The notes under the pieces were generated by a model, which ran no database searches, was not told where the DNA came from, and saw only the letters and a program-made list of their open reading frames with translations. Source: RGIG3009 sp964390295 (GTDB lineage Bacteria; Bacillota; Clostridia; Oscillospirales; Acutalibacteraceae). Taken from it: DNA of 8,194 nt. The translations under genes and the position numbers were made by a program. Where the stretch lies: NCBI GenBank assembly GCA_964390295.1, contig CAYMHR010000048.1, forward strand, positions 1 through 8,194. The letters are read 5' to 3'. Below are positions 1 through 6,525 of this stretch, piece by piece (position 1 is the first letter of the stretch; each line of letters opens with the position of its first letter).

Positions 1-46
1 TTAGATTTTTCTGCAATATACCGTACCAATTGTCTTTACCACTCAT
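1..46 (-). CDS. Possible start of a further minus-strand gene (very tentative)
   Basis: An ATG at 44-46 on the minus strand opens a frame that runs off the left edge, beginning MSGKDNWYGILQKN. There is no convincing ribosome site before it; the upstream bases are purine-poor apart from a GAAAG and a GAAAA. The peptide is too short to recognise. It lies 72 bases downstream of the esterase stop, so it could be a next gene in the same direction or chance. The rest of 1-118 shows only a 7-bp inverted repeat at 69-85 with no U-tract on the minus strand. Confidence 0.2.
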   Translation of the reverse strand, partial: MSGKDNWYGILQKNL

Positions 47-118
47 TTTCAAAACTTTCGTTACGGCACCTCATCAATGATGAGGGCGGCTGTTTTTACT
101 TGTGTCGCGCGATGCGTG

Positions 119-1231
119 TCACGCTCTGGAATTTAAGAATTGCAGATAGGCACGCCAATCCTCGCAAGCGAAAAAGTGGCTTCCGGCGCGCAACTGGTAG
201 CCGACGGTGCCGTCAAACAACCGGTCGCCCGGTTGCGGCATACGGTCGGGTGTGATCAGTCCCGGCTTTCCGAGTAGCTCCCATGCTTGGGAGGCCCACA
301 GCGTCGTGAGAAATTCAGCGGCAGGGTCGGCACCTTCATCTTCGATTGCGGAGCCAACGCATAAATATCGCGGAGCGATCAATGCCAACAGCCACGATTG
401 GTCGTAGGGCTTGAAGTCCTCCTTGTCATCGGCAAACAGCTTGAAGTTTTCGCAAAACCAGTCCCAACTGCCGCAACGCAGAAAGTCCTGCACGCGCTCG
501 CCGGTGCCGTGCTTGGAGGAAGCGGCACCGCCGTAGCCGGAATCGTTGGAGATCGTGCACCAAAAGCGTTCGTCCTGCGCGCCTGTCCACAGCGCTGTTT
601 TGCCCAAACGGGAATGTCCCACCACGGTGGTATGCTCGGCGTCCAGGTCCTCACGTGTCAGCAAATAGTCCAGGGTACGACTGGCGGCATACGACCACAT
701 GCCGATTTTCCCCCATTCTTCGGCCGCACGCTCCTTGGTGACGCCGAAGTACGCTGCCATACCGTCGCTGTAATCGCCGTTCAAATTATCGTTTACCACG
801 TCAACGTATGCCAGCGACAGCAGTGCATACCCGTTATCCAGAATATCCTCCACCGGGACGCGGTGAATGGCGGGCATGTGGGTGGGCATGCCGTAGCGAA
901 AATGAACGTTGAGGATCACGCGGGGCTTTTCCATTTTTTTGGGACGAAACAGCCAACACGGAAACGTAAAAACGCCGCGTTCCGTCTCAAAAGAGATTTC
1001 CAGCTTTTCCTGAGTGGCTTTGTTGGCATACGCCACGTCCAGCTTTTCTACCACGGTTCCCCAAACGCGCTTCGGAAGCGGCAGGGTATGCCCGTAGGAA
1101 TAGGTTTCCAACGCTTCGCGCAGTTCCACGCGACGCTGTGCCCACGTTTCCTTCGTTACCGGGGTGCCGTCGTTCATGGTAAGAATGGGTAACAGATCGC
1201 GCTCGTTCAGCTTGTCTTGCAGTAACGTCAT
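119..1231 (-). CDS. CE15-like alpha/beta-hydrolase esterase
   Basis: A 370-residue protein of the alpha/beta-hydrolase fold that most resembles carbohydrate esterase family 15 (glucuronoyl esterases) and related proteins often labelled acetylxylan esterase. The nucleophile elbow is GHSRLGK, with Ser207 followed by TALWTGAQDERF, the typical G-x-S-R-x-G-K block. A later ALIAPRYL segment (283-290) leads to SAIEDEGADP (294-303), the usual site of the acidic residue. The likely catalytic His352 sits in AGSHFF. The N-terminal part (ETWAQRR, 28-34) also fits the family. No signal peptide is seen, so it should act in the cytoplasm, unlike classic secreted glucuronoyl esterases; the substrate may be an ester of an imported uronate- or rhamnose-containing oligosaccharide. 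The ATG at 1229-1231 follows an AGAAAGGA ribosome site about 9 bases upstream. It lies 29 bases after the rhamnosidase stop and is probably the last gene of the operon. The fold is secure; the substrate is not. Confidence 0.8.
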   Translation of the reverse strand: MTLLQDKLNERDLLPILTMNDGTPVTKETWAQRRVELREALETYSYGHTLPLPKRVWGTVVEKLDVAYANKATQEKLEISFETERGVFTFPCWLFRPKKMEKPRVILNVHFRYGMPTHMPAIHRVPVEDILDNGYALLSLAYVDVVNDNLNGDYSDGMAAYFGVTKERAAEEWGKIGMWSYAASRTLDYLLTREDLDAEHTTVVGHSRLGKTALWTGAQDERFWCTISNDSGYGGAASSKHGTGERVQDFLRCGSWDWFCENFKLFADDKEDFKPYDQSWLLALIAPRYLCVGSAIEDEGADPAAEFLTTLWASQAWELLGKPGLITPDRMPQPGDRLFDGTVGYQLRAGSHFFACEDWRAYLQFLNSRA

Positions 1232-1260
1232 GGAGATTTTTCCTTTCTGAAGTGGTCGGA

Positions 1261-3207
1261 TTACTCTGCCACGGTTATGGGAACGCCGGCAGGCAAGGCA
1301 TAAGGCACGTTGTTTACGTACAAAGTACCGCCGTCGCGGGAAGCCGTTACGGTAAACCGGCCGTTTTCAAAGACAACGGTAACGGTTCCATCGGCAATCG
1401 GTACAATGCCGCGGAAGTGCCGGTACGATCCGGGCTGGGGGCGCACCTCAAACGTTGCGTAGGCCGGTGATGTGGGAGAAACGCCGCATACGTATTTTCC
1501 CCACAGCAACAGCGGACCGCTGCCCCACGCGTGGCACAGTGAGCGGCCAAACGGTTCGTCATACATCGCCAAATGCTGTACGCCGTGCTCGTTGGGATCA
1601 AACTGCTCCCAAATGGTGGTCGCACCAAGCTCCAACATGCCGCCCCAATAGGAACGGATAAAGTGCTGTGCGATGTCCACCTCGCCCAAGCGGCACAGCG
1701 CCATCAGCTCGTACAGCTTAAAATACGGGGTGGTGATGGCCGGCACGGAATCGTTCAGCAATACCGTATCGCGAATTCGCAGGGCGATAGCTTCGTCCAC
1801 AAAGCCGTACAGCACCGCAAATATGTTGGGATGACGGGAAACGTTGTGCCGTCCGGTGGTGTAGCAATCGATAAACGCGCCGCGCTGATCGTCCCAATAA
1901 TCGCGGAAAATCTGTTCCTTGAGGATGTCGGCACGCGCGGTATAGACGTCTTCTTCGTGGCAAAGACCGGCCAGCTTGCCCATGACCCGATGCGTTTGCC
2001 ACAGCAAAATTTGCTCTGCCGACATGGCACCGCCCTTGTCCAGATGCTCCGACCAGTCCAAAAAGATCCAGTCGCCGGGGCGTTCGACCATGTAACCGTT
2101 TTCATCCAGCTGTGACACGATGAATTCATAGAGCAATTTTAGATTCTCCCAAATTTGAGATACAAAGGGAGCGTCGCCGGTGGCCATATAATGATCCCAA
2201 ACCATGTGGATCAAATAGCAGGAATAGTCATTGATCATGTTGATGTGCGCGTAGTAGGGGGGACGTCCGAGCAACGACAAAATCGTGCGACGGACAATAG
2301 CTGGATCGCAGTACAGGTAGGGGTTGATCCAGGCGGATTGGTAAGCGTCCCCCGACCATACCCAGCGGTCACGCTTGATCCCGTCCAAATAGGCTTCCCG
2401 CGAATTGAGGTGGAACGTATAAGCACACGTATCCCAAATGCGCGAGACCAGAGGGTCGTCGCAGGAAAATGAGGCGAGATCGGTGAGCGGCAGATATTCG
2501 TACTGCACGGTGGGGGTCACGTCGCCAACGATATGTAGATAGCGGAAGGCACGCGCCGGACGCGTAGGAGATTCGGTGCTGCCAAGGGTTTCGCGGAGAA
2601 TGGCGTTTGCATAGCACAGCGCCTCCTCACGAGATTCACCGTAGGTCAATCGTACGGTCGTTCCGGGGGTCAGCCCGTTGAGTGTGACAGGGCCGAACAG
2701 CTCGCGACCGTAGTCGTACAGTATGCCGCCGTCAATTACCTCGGTGGCTTGCGGCTCCACGGCTTCGTAGGCAAAGGGGAAAACCGTCGGGTCTGCCTCC
2801 GGTTCGGTAAACGCCGAGTCGAAGCCCACCGGCGTGCGATCGGCGCCGTAGTTGTCGGAGGTCCAGTTGCCGTCGGTCTTTAAGAATTCGCTGTCGATAA
2901 AAAAGGAGGGGAACGCCTCGCGGTTAAAAACGTTGACCTGAACCGTGTGGTGCCCTGCTGGAATGGTTATGTCGGTGTTGAACGGAAAAGAACCGCCGGC
3001 AACGAAAATTTTTCCGCCGGAACGACTGACCACGCGAATCATCGTGTCGTGTTCGGCGGTAAATTCCGTATAAAAGCGCGTGTTAAAATTGGGGCGGACG
3101 ACGCGCCACATACAGGTGTGGCTACTGCCCTTTTCTTCGCGGCGACCGGAGAGCAGCATGTGGTGATACAGCTCGTAGTCGCCATAGTGCCAAATCCAAT
3201 AGGCCAT
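1261..3207 (-). CDS. GH78-like alpha-L-rhamnosidase
   Basis: A 648-residue protein that looks like a family 78 glycoside hydrolase, expected to release alpha-L-rhamnose from glycans or plant glycosides. The N-terminal ~240 residues look like beta-sandwich modules. The (alpha/alpha)6 barrel starts near 250 and carries DGIKRDR (275-281), WSGD (284-287), MSAEQILLWQTH (395-406) and TIWEQF, with Glu534 as the likely general base. The C-terminal block CHAWGSGP (558-565) followed by GVSPTSPAY and a terminal beta domain is typical of rhamnosidases. The usual acid glutamate after the KRD residues is Arg281 here, so Asp280 or Asp287 may take that role, or specificity may differ. No signal peptide is present, so a cytoplasmic enzyme is likely. 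It is shorter than many GH78 proteins (often about 900 residues). The ATG at 3205-3207 has a GGAGGT site about 9 bases upstream and lies 19 bases after the SGNH gene stop. Exact sugar specificity is unproven. Confidence 0.82.
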   Translation of the reverse strand: MAYWIWHYGDYELYHHMLLSGRREEKGSSHTCMWRVVRPNFNTRFYTEFTAEHDTMIRVVSRSGGKIFVAGGSFPFNTDITIPAGHHTVQVNVFNREAFPSFFIDSEFLKTDGNWTSDNYGADRTPVGFDSAFTEPEADPTVFPFAYEAVEPQATEVIDGGILYDYGRELFGPVTLNGLTPGTTVRLTYGESREEALCYANAILRETLGSTESPTRPARAFRYLHIVGDVTPTVQYEYLPLTDLASFSCDDPLVSRIWDTCAYTFHLNSREAYLDGIKRDRWVWSGDAYQSAWINPYLYCDPAIVRRTILSLLGRPPYYAHINMINDYSCYLIHMVWDHYMATGDAPFVSQIWENLKLLYEFIVSQLDENGYMVERPGDWIFLDWSEHLDKGGAMSAEQILLWQTHRVMGKLAGLCHEEDVYTARADILKEQIFRDYWDDQRGAFIDCYTTGRHNVSRHPNIFAVLYGFVDEAIALRIRDTVLLNDSVPAITTPYFKLYELMALCRLGEVDIAQHFIRSYWGGMLELGATTIWEQFDPNEHGVQHLAMYDEPFGRSLCHAWGSGPLLLWGKYVCGVSPTSPAYATFEVRPQPGSYRHFRGIVPIADGTVTVVFENGRFTVTASRDGGTLYVNNVPYALPAGVPITVAE

Positions 3208-3226
3208 ACCATTTTACCTCCGAGAT

Positions 3227-4042
3227 TTACAAAATACGGTTTTCAAACAGAAAATCGCGCCATGCGACGTAGCCGCGCACGTTGAAGTGCATGCCGTCGC
3301 CGGCGGAATACGTCGTTTGCATCGCGTGCGCGTCGGTATCGAACGCGGCGTTCACGTCCAAATAATACACGTACGGCTCGTCAACCAGTTGCTCCAACAG
3401 TTGGTTTAAGCGGTCGATGCGCTCGTTGTTGTACACCTTGTTAGTGCGGATGTTTTTACTGCTGACGCTTTCGGTCACGTGGATCGTCGATTGTACGATC
3501 ACCTTGGCGTCCGGCTGTATTTGTGCGATTGCTCCGATAATCTGCTGGTATTTGACTGCCACGGTGCTGGCATCGGAACCGATTTCGTTCAGGCCGAACA
3601 TCATATAGACCTGCTTGAACTGCTTTTTCTGCAGCAGTTGCTCCAACGTAAGCTCACCGAAGCCGGGAACGGCAATCGTCTTTTTCAGTACGTTCAGCGA
3701 GCTCATGCCCTCGGCACAAAAGAAGGTAGCGCCCGGCATGGAGACGTTGTAGGAAACGAAGCCGTAGGTGCGCGAGTCGCCGATAAACAGCGTGTCGGCA
3801 AAGGCTTCCTCGATGGTTTGCGACGTGGTCGGCGCCGTCGTGGGCACGGTCGTGGATGCCGTATCGGACGGTACGGTGGTGGTTTCCGTCCGCGGCCGGG
3901 TGGACGGGACGAACTCCACCGTCGTGGAAGCGGCGGTGGCGGCCTTGGAGGACAACCGATCGCGAAGGAATGTCACGGGTGCCACAATCAGGCAGGAGAG
4001 AATGAGCAACAGCGTAAACGAATAACGAAGGAGCTTTTTCAC
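3227..4042 (-). CDS. Membrane-anchored SGNH/GDSL-fold protein (second copy)
   Basis: A 271-residue protein starting at GTG (4040-4042), chosen because an AAGGAG site (4050-4055) lies 7 bases upstream, in the gap after the previous stop; the longer in-frame ATG at 4093 would overlap the upstream gene and lacks this site. Residues about 7-26 form one hydrophobic segment (signal anchor or uncleaved signal), followed by a Ser/Thr/Pro-rich linker (about 31-80). The SGNH domain has block I TLFIGDSRTYG (Ser90), block III FGLNEIGS (Asn152) and block V GDGMH (Asp249, His252). It should act outside the membrane as an acyl-transferase or esterase, by analogy with SGNH partners of MBOAT proteins. It is clearly paralogous to the upstream gene: the cores align almost without gaps, from the TLFIGDS block to the final NRI. 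The deacylation or transfer substrate cannot be read from sequence. Confidence 0.85.
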   Translation of the reverse strand: MKKLLRYSFTLLLILSCLIVAPVTFLRDRLSSKAATAASTTVEFVPSTRPRTETTTVPSDTASTTVPTTAPTTSQTIEEAFADTLFIGDSRTYGFVSYNVSMPGATFFCAEGMSSLNVLKKTIAVPGFGELTLEQLLQKKQFKQVYMMFGLNEIGSDASTVAVKYQQIIGAIAQIQPDAKVIVQSTIHVTESVSSKNIRTNKVYNNERIDRLNQLLEQLVDEPYVYYLDVNAAFDTDAHAMQTTYSAGDGMHFNVRGYVAWRDFLFENRIL

Positions 4043-4056
4043 AACTGTTCTCCTTC

Positions 4057-4932
4057 TTACGCAATGCGGTTGGCGTACAGGTAATCGCGCCACGCCGCGT
4101 AAGCACCGACCTTGAGGTGCATACCGTCGCCGGCGGCGTAATCGGTGCTCAAGCCGCCGTTGCCGTCGTCGAATTTGTTGTTGATATTCACGTAAAAGAC
4201 CGTGACGTTATCGGCCAGTGCCGCCAACTGCACGTTGAGTGCGTTGATACGGTCGTTGTTAAACACCTTGCCGCTGCTGATATTTTTGTCGCTGACCTCT
4301 CGACTGACGTGCAACGAGGATTGGATAATGAACTTGGCATTGGTCTGGGTGGATTTGACCAGATCGATGACCTGCTGGTATTTGCCGGCCGTCGCGCTAT
4401 AGGCGGAGCCGATTTCGTTCAGGCCGAACATCATATAGACCTGCTTGAACTGCTTTTGCTTGAGTAATTGTTCCAGCGTGACCTGCCCCACTCCCGGCAC
4501 GTCGACGGCTTTGTTCATCACGGAGTACACGTTCAGGCTTTCGGCGCAGAAGAAGGTGGCACCGGGCACGTCAACGTTGTAGCAGACGAAGCCGTAGGTG
4601 CGTGAGTCACCGATAAACAGCGTATCCGGGAACGCCGAGGTAGCCGTTCCGGCGGTCGTCTTGACGGTCGTTCCGGCGGTCGGTTTAGCCGTTGATTGCG
4701 TTGCTTGAGTCGCTTGAGTTGCTTGAGTCGCCTGAGTTGCCGACGTCCCGATCGCGGTGGTAGCCGTCGTGGTGCCGGTTGCCGTGGTGCTGGCGTGTGT
4801 CAGTACCGCTGTGGAGCCGTTGGTATCGCTGACCTGAATGTCGGGGTCGGTGCCTTTTCCGCAGGCGGCAACCACCGTCAGGCAGGCCAACACCGACAGC
4901 GTGATCGCAAAGCGACGAAGTATCGTTTTCAT
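4057..4932 (-). CDS. SGNH/GDSL-fold lipoprotein (first copy)
   Basis: A 291-residue protein with a lipoprotein signal peptide: Lys/Arg-containing start, hydrophobic stretch, then lipobox V-A-A-C with Cys24 as the lipidation site. Residues about 35-100 are an extended Thr/Ala/Ser-rich linker including five ATQ repeats (65-79). The SGNH domain follows, with block I TLFIGDSRTYG (Ser110), block III FGLNEIGS (Asn172) and block V GDGMH (Asp269, His272), so the full catalytic set is present. Known MBOAT-associated SGNH proteins (AlgJ/AlgX, PatB, DltD types) complete the transfer of an acyl group to a surface polymer, or act as acyl carriers on the outer side of the membrane; this role is inferred from context. 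The ATG at 4930-4932 has an AAGGGGG ribosome site (4943-4949) that overlaps the MBOAT stop codon, which suggests translational coupling. Confidence 0.87.
   Translation of the reverse strand: MKTILRRFAITLSVLACLTVVAACGKGTDPDIQVSDTNGSTAVLTHASTTATGTTTATTAIGTSATQATQATQATQATQSTAKPTAGTTVKTTAGTATSAFPDTLFIGDSRTYGFVCYNVDVPGATFFCAESLNVYSVMNKAVDVPGVGQVTLEQLLKQKQFKQVYMMFGLNEIGSAYSATAGKYQQVIDLVKSTQTNAKFIIQSSLHVSREVSDKNISSGKVFNNDRINALNVQLAALADNVTVFYVNINNKFDDGNGGLSTDYAAGDGMHLKVGAYAAWRDYLYANRIA
4696..4740 (-). repeat. Five 9-base tandem repeats coding for Ala-Thr-Gln
   Basis: Five near-identical 9-base units (type GCGACTCAA or GCAACTCAA on the coding strand) encode ATQ repeated five times, residues 65-79 of the SGNH lipoprotein. 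They lie in the Thr-rich linker between the lipid anchor and the SGNH domain. Because units are multiples of three, copy changes would alter linker length without breaking the frame. Confidence 0.9.
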
Positions 4933-4947
4933 AAGAAAGAATCCCCC

Positions 4948-6360
4948 TTAAAATCTAAAATACAGGAACGGGTCGTTGAGACCGAGATAGAGGTAGTATG
5001 CCGATCCCCAAAACACAGCCAACAGCACCACGGTGCCGATCCAGGTGTTTTTGAGACGATGATACAGACGCTCCGGCAGCTTGGTGCAGAACAGCAAGCC
5101 TACCAGCAGTAATACGCCGTATTGCTTGCCGAGAGTCAGCCAGTCGCCTTCGATGATCATGTAAGGCTCGCCGGGCAGGAAGGGGAACAGACGCTCCAGG
5201 TACAACGCCATTTGCGAAAAATCGGTCACGGCAAAAATCAGCCAGGTCAACGTGATGGCAAAGAACATATAGGTGTGTCCCAGTACGGGGATGCGATCCA
5301 GCACCCGCTTGAGGCACAGCTTTTCGATGACCAGCAGAGCGAACAACACCAGCCCCCACAGCACAAAATTCCAACTGGCACCGTGCCACAGCCCGGTAAA
5401 TGCCCATACTACCAGCATATTCAGAATGGTGGAGACGGTGCCCTTGCGATTGCCTCCGAGGGGAATGTAAACGTAGTCGCGGAACCAGGAACCGAGGGTG
5501 ATGTGCCAGCGCCGCCAAAATTCCGTCATGCTTTTGGCGGTGTAGGGGTGCCGGAAATTGTGCGGAAAATCAAAGCCCAGCATTTTTCCCAGTCCGACGG
5601 CCATCAGCGAATACCCGTAAAAATCAAAGTACAGCTGCATGCTGTAGGCGATGATGCCGAGCCATGCCAGCGGTGTGGAGATGCAATCGAAGCCGAAATC
5701 GCCCACGTCGCTCCACAGGCCGCCGATGCGGTTGGCCAGTAACACCTTCAGTCCCAGACCGTAGGTGAAATCCTTGAGTCCTTCGTCCACGCGTGCCACG
5801 GAAATGAGGGGCTTGTCCATTTGGCCGCGAACGGAGGAATAGGTGACGATGGGACCGGCGATTAACTGCGGGAACATATACAGGTAGGTGGACAGCTTCA
5901 GCACCGAACGCTCGGCGTCGGTGGTGTGGCGATACACGTCGATGATATACGAGGCGATCTGGAAGGTGTAAAAGCTGATGCCGATGGGCAAGACCAGTTC
6001 CACGCCGGGCAACGTGATGCCGGAGGTGGGGAACACCGTGTCCAACACGGCTTGCACGGAGCTGAACAGAAAATCGGCGTACTTAAATACGAACAGCCAG
6101 CCGAAGTCGTAAATCAAGCCGAGAATCAGCCACAGCCGGGGGTGCTTTTGCTTGGCGATTTGCAGACCGACAAACCAGTTGACCACCGCCGAGGCCAGAA
6201 ACAGCAGGATGTATAGCGGCTGATTCCACGCGCCGTAGGCATAAAAAATAAGGCTGCCCAACAGCAACAGCGCGGTGCGGAATCGCTGGGGCAATAAGAA
6301 GTATAGGACAAAAAAAGCAGGAACAAACACAAACAAAAATTCCAGACTGCTAAAGACCAT
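4948..6360 (-). CDS. MBOAT-family membrane O-acyltransferase
   Basis: A 470-residue polytopic membrane protein of the MBOAT family (AlgI/PatA/DltB-like). Such proteins move acetyl or other acyl groups from a cytoplasmic donor across the membrane for O-acylation of surface polysaccharide, peptidoglycan or teichoic acid. Hydrophobic segments alternate along the whole length. The signature is FWRRWHITLGSWFRDYVYIP (281-300, His286) followed by LGGNR and then TGLWHGASWNF (322-332), where His326 is the invariant catalytic histidine. The start is ATG at 6358-6360, giving the usual family N-terminus MVFSSLEFLFVFVP; a GGGGG site lies about 11 bases upstream. The in-frame extension to 6789 is non-hydrophobic, overlaps the divergent gene and is rejected. 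It is the first gene of the operon, 15 bases before the SGNH lipoprotein. The polymer substrate and acyl group are unknown. Confidence 0.93.
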   Translation of the reverse strand: MVFSSLEFLFVFVPAFFVLYFLLPQRFRTALLLLGSLIFYAYGAWNQPLYILLFLASAVVNWFVGLQIAKQKHPRLWLILGLIYDFGWLFVFKYADFLFSSVQAVLDTVFPTSGITLPGVELVLPIGISFYTFQIASYIIDVYRHTTDAERSVLKLSTYLYMFPQLIAGPIVTYSSVRGQMDKPLISVARVDEGLKDFTYGLGLKVLLANRIGGLWSDVGDFGFDCISTPLAWLGIIAYSMQLYFDFYGYSLMAVGLGKMLGFDFPHNFRHPYTAKSMTEFWRRWHITLGSWFRDYVYIPLGGNRKGTVSTILNMLVVWAFTGLWHGASWNFVLWGLVLFALLVIEKLCLKRVLDRIPVLGHTYMFFAITLTWLIFAVTDFSQMALYLERLFPFLPGEPYMIIEGDWLTLGKQYGVLLLVGLLFCTKLPERLYHRLKNTWIGTVVLLAVFWGSAYYLYLGLNDPFLYFRF

Positions 6361-6399
6361 GTTTATGTTTGCCCCCTTACGATGATATAATATAACATT

Positions 6400-6428
6400 A
6401 GTATAAAGTATCGTCGGTGGATTTACAA
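6400..6428 (-). promoter_or_regulatory. Predicted sigma-A promoter of the MBOAT operon
   Basis: On the minus strand TTGTAA (6423-6428) is separated by 17 bases from TATACT (6400-6405). These match the -35 and -10 consensus at 4 of 6 and 5 of 6 positions. Transcription would start near 6393 and give a leader of about 33 bases before the ATG at 6360. The surrounding AT-rich stretch contains alternative -10-like hexamers (TATATT), so the exact start is uncertain. Confidence 0.6.
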
Positions 6429-6432
6429 GACC

Positions 6433-6454
6433 AAACCGAAGTTTTTTTCGGTTT
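6433..6454. promoter_or_regulatory. Inverted repeat in the divergent promoter region
   Basis: A perfect 8-bp inverted repeat, AAACCGAA and TTCGGTTT, around a 6-base GTTTTT loop. It sits directly upstream of the predicted -35 of the MBOAT operon and 20 bases before the -35 of the racemase gene. On the plus strand it runs into a short T-run, so it could be a weak terminator, but no plus-strand gene precedes it. An operator for the divergent pair is a reasonable alternative. Function is inferred only from position. Confidence 0.4.
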
Positions 6455-6474
6455 TTCATCAAAAAATTTATCGG

Positions 6475-6503
6475 TTGCACTCCCGTGAAAACTGTGCTAA
6501 AAT
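6475..6503 (+). promoter_or_regulatory. Predicted promoter of the racemase gene
   Basis: TTGCAC (6475-6480), a 17-base spacer, and TAAAAT (6498-6503) preceded by TGC, which makes an extended -10. The -35 is weak (3 of 6) but the -10 is 5 of 6. The start would be near 6510, leaving a leader of only about 16 bases that holds the AGGAGG ribosome site (6513-6518), 7 bases before the ATG. Confidence 0.55.
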
Positions 6504-6525
6504 GAAACGAAAAGGAGGCGCGGAT

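Noticed and set aside
69..85. Inverted repeat CCTCATC-AAT-GATGAGG as terminator of the operon
   Set aside because: The minus strand has no U-tract after it, and the plus strand T-run is 7 bases away after GC-rich sequence; too weak to call.
398..1192. Long open frame on the plus strand (264 codons) inside the esterase gene
   Set aside because: It lies antisense to a gene with clear catalytic motifs, has no ribosome site, and its product is a Cys/His/Val-rich sequence with no recognisable domain.
3479..4084. Open frame on the plus strand opposite the second SGNH gene
   Set aside because: Its Gly/Arg-rich product is the mirror of the Thr/Ser-rich linker codons on the other strand; there is no start signal and no domain.
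4043..4093. Upstream ATG start for the second SGNH gene
   Set aside because: It would overlap the previous gene by 37 bases and has an Arg-rich leader; the GTG at 4042 has an AAGGAG site at proper distance and gives a normal membrane anchor.
5122..5742. Open frame on the plus strand opposite the MBOAT gene
   Set aside because: Antisense to an unambiguous MBOAT catalytic region, with no ribosome site and a polar low-complexity product.
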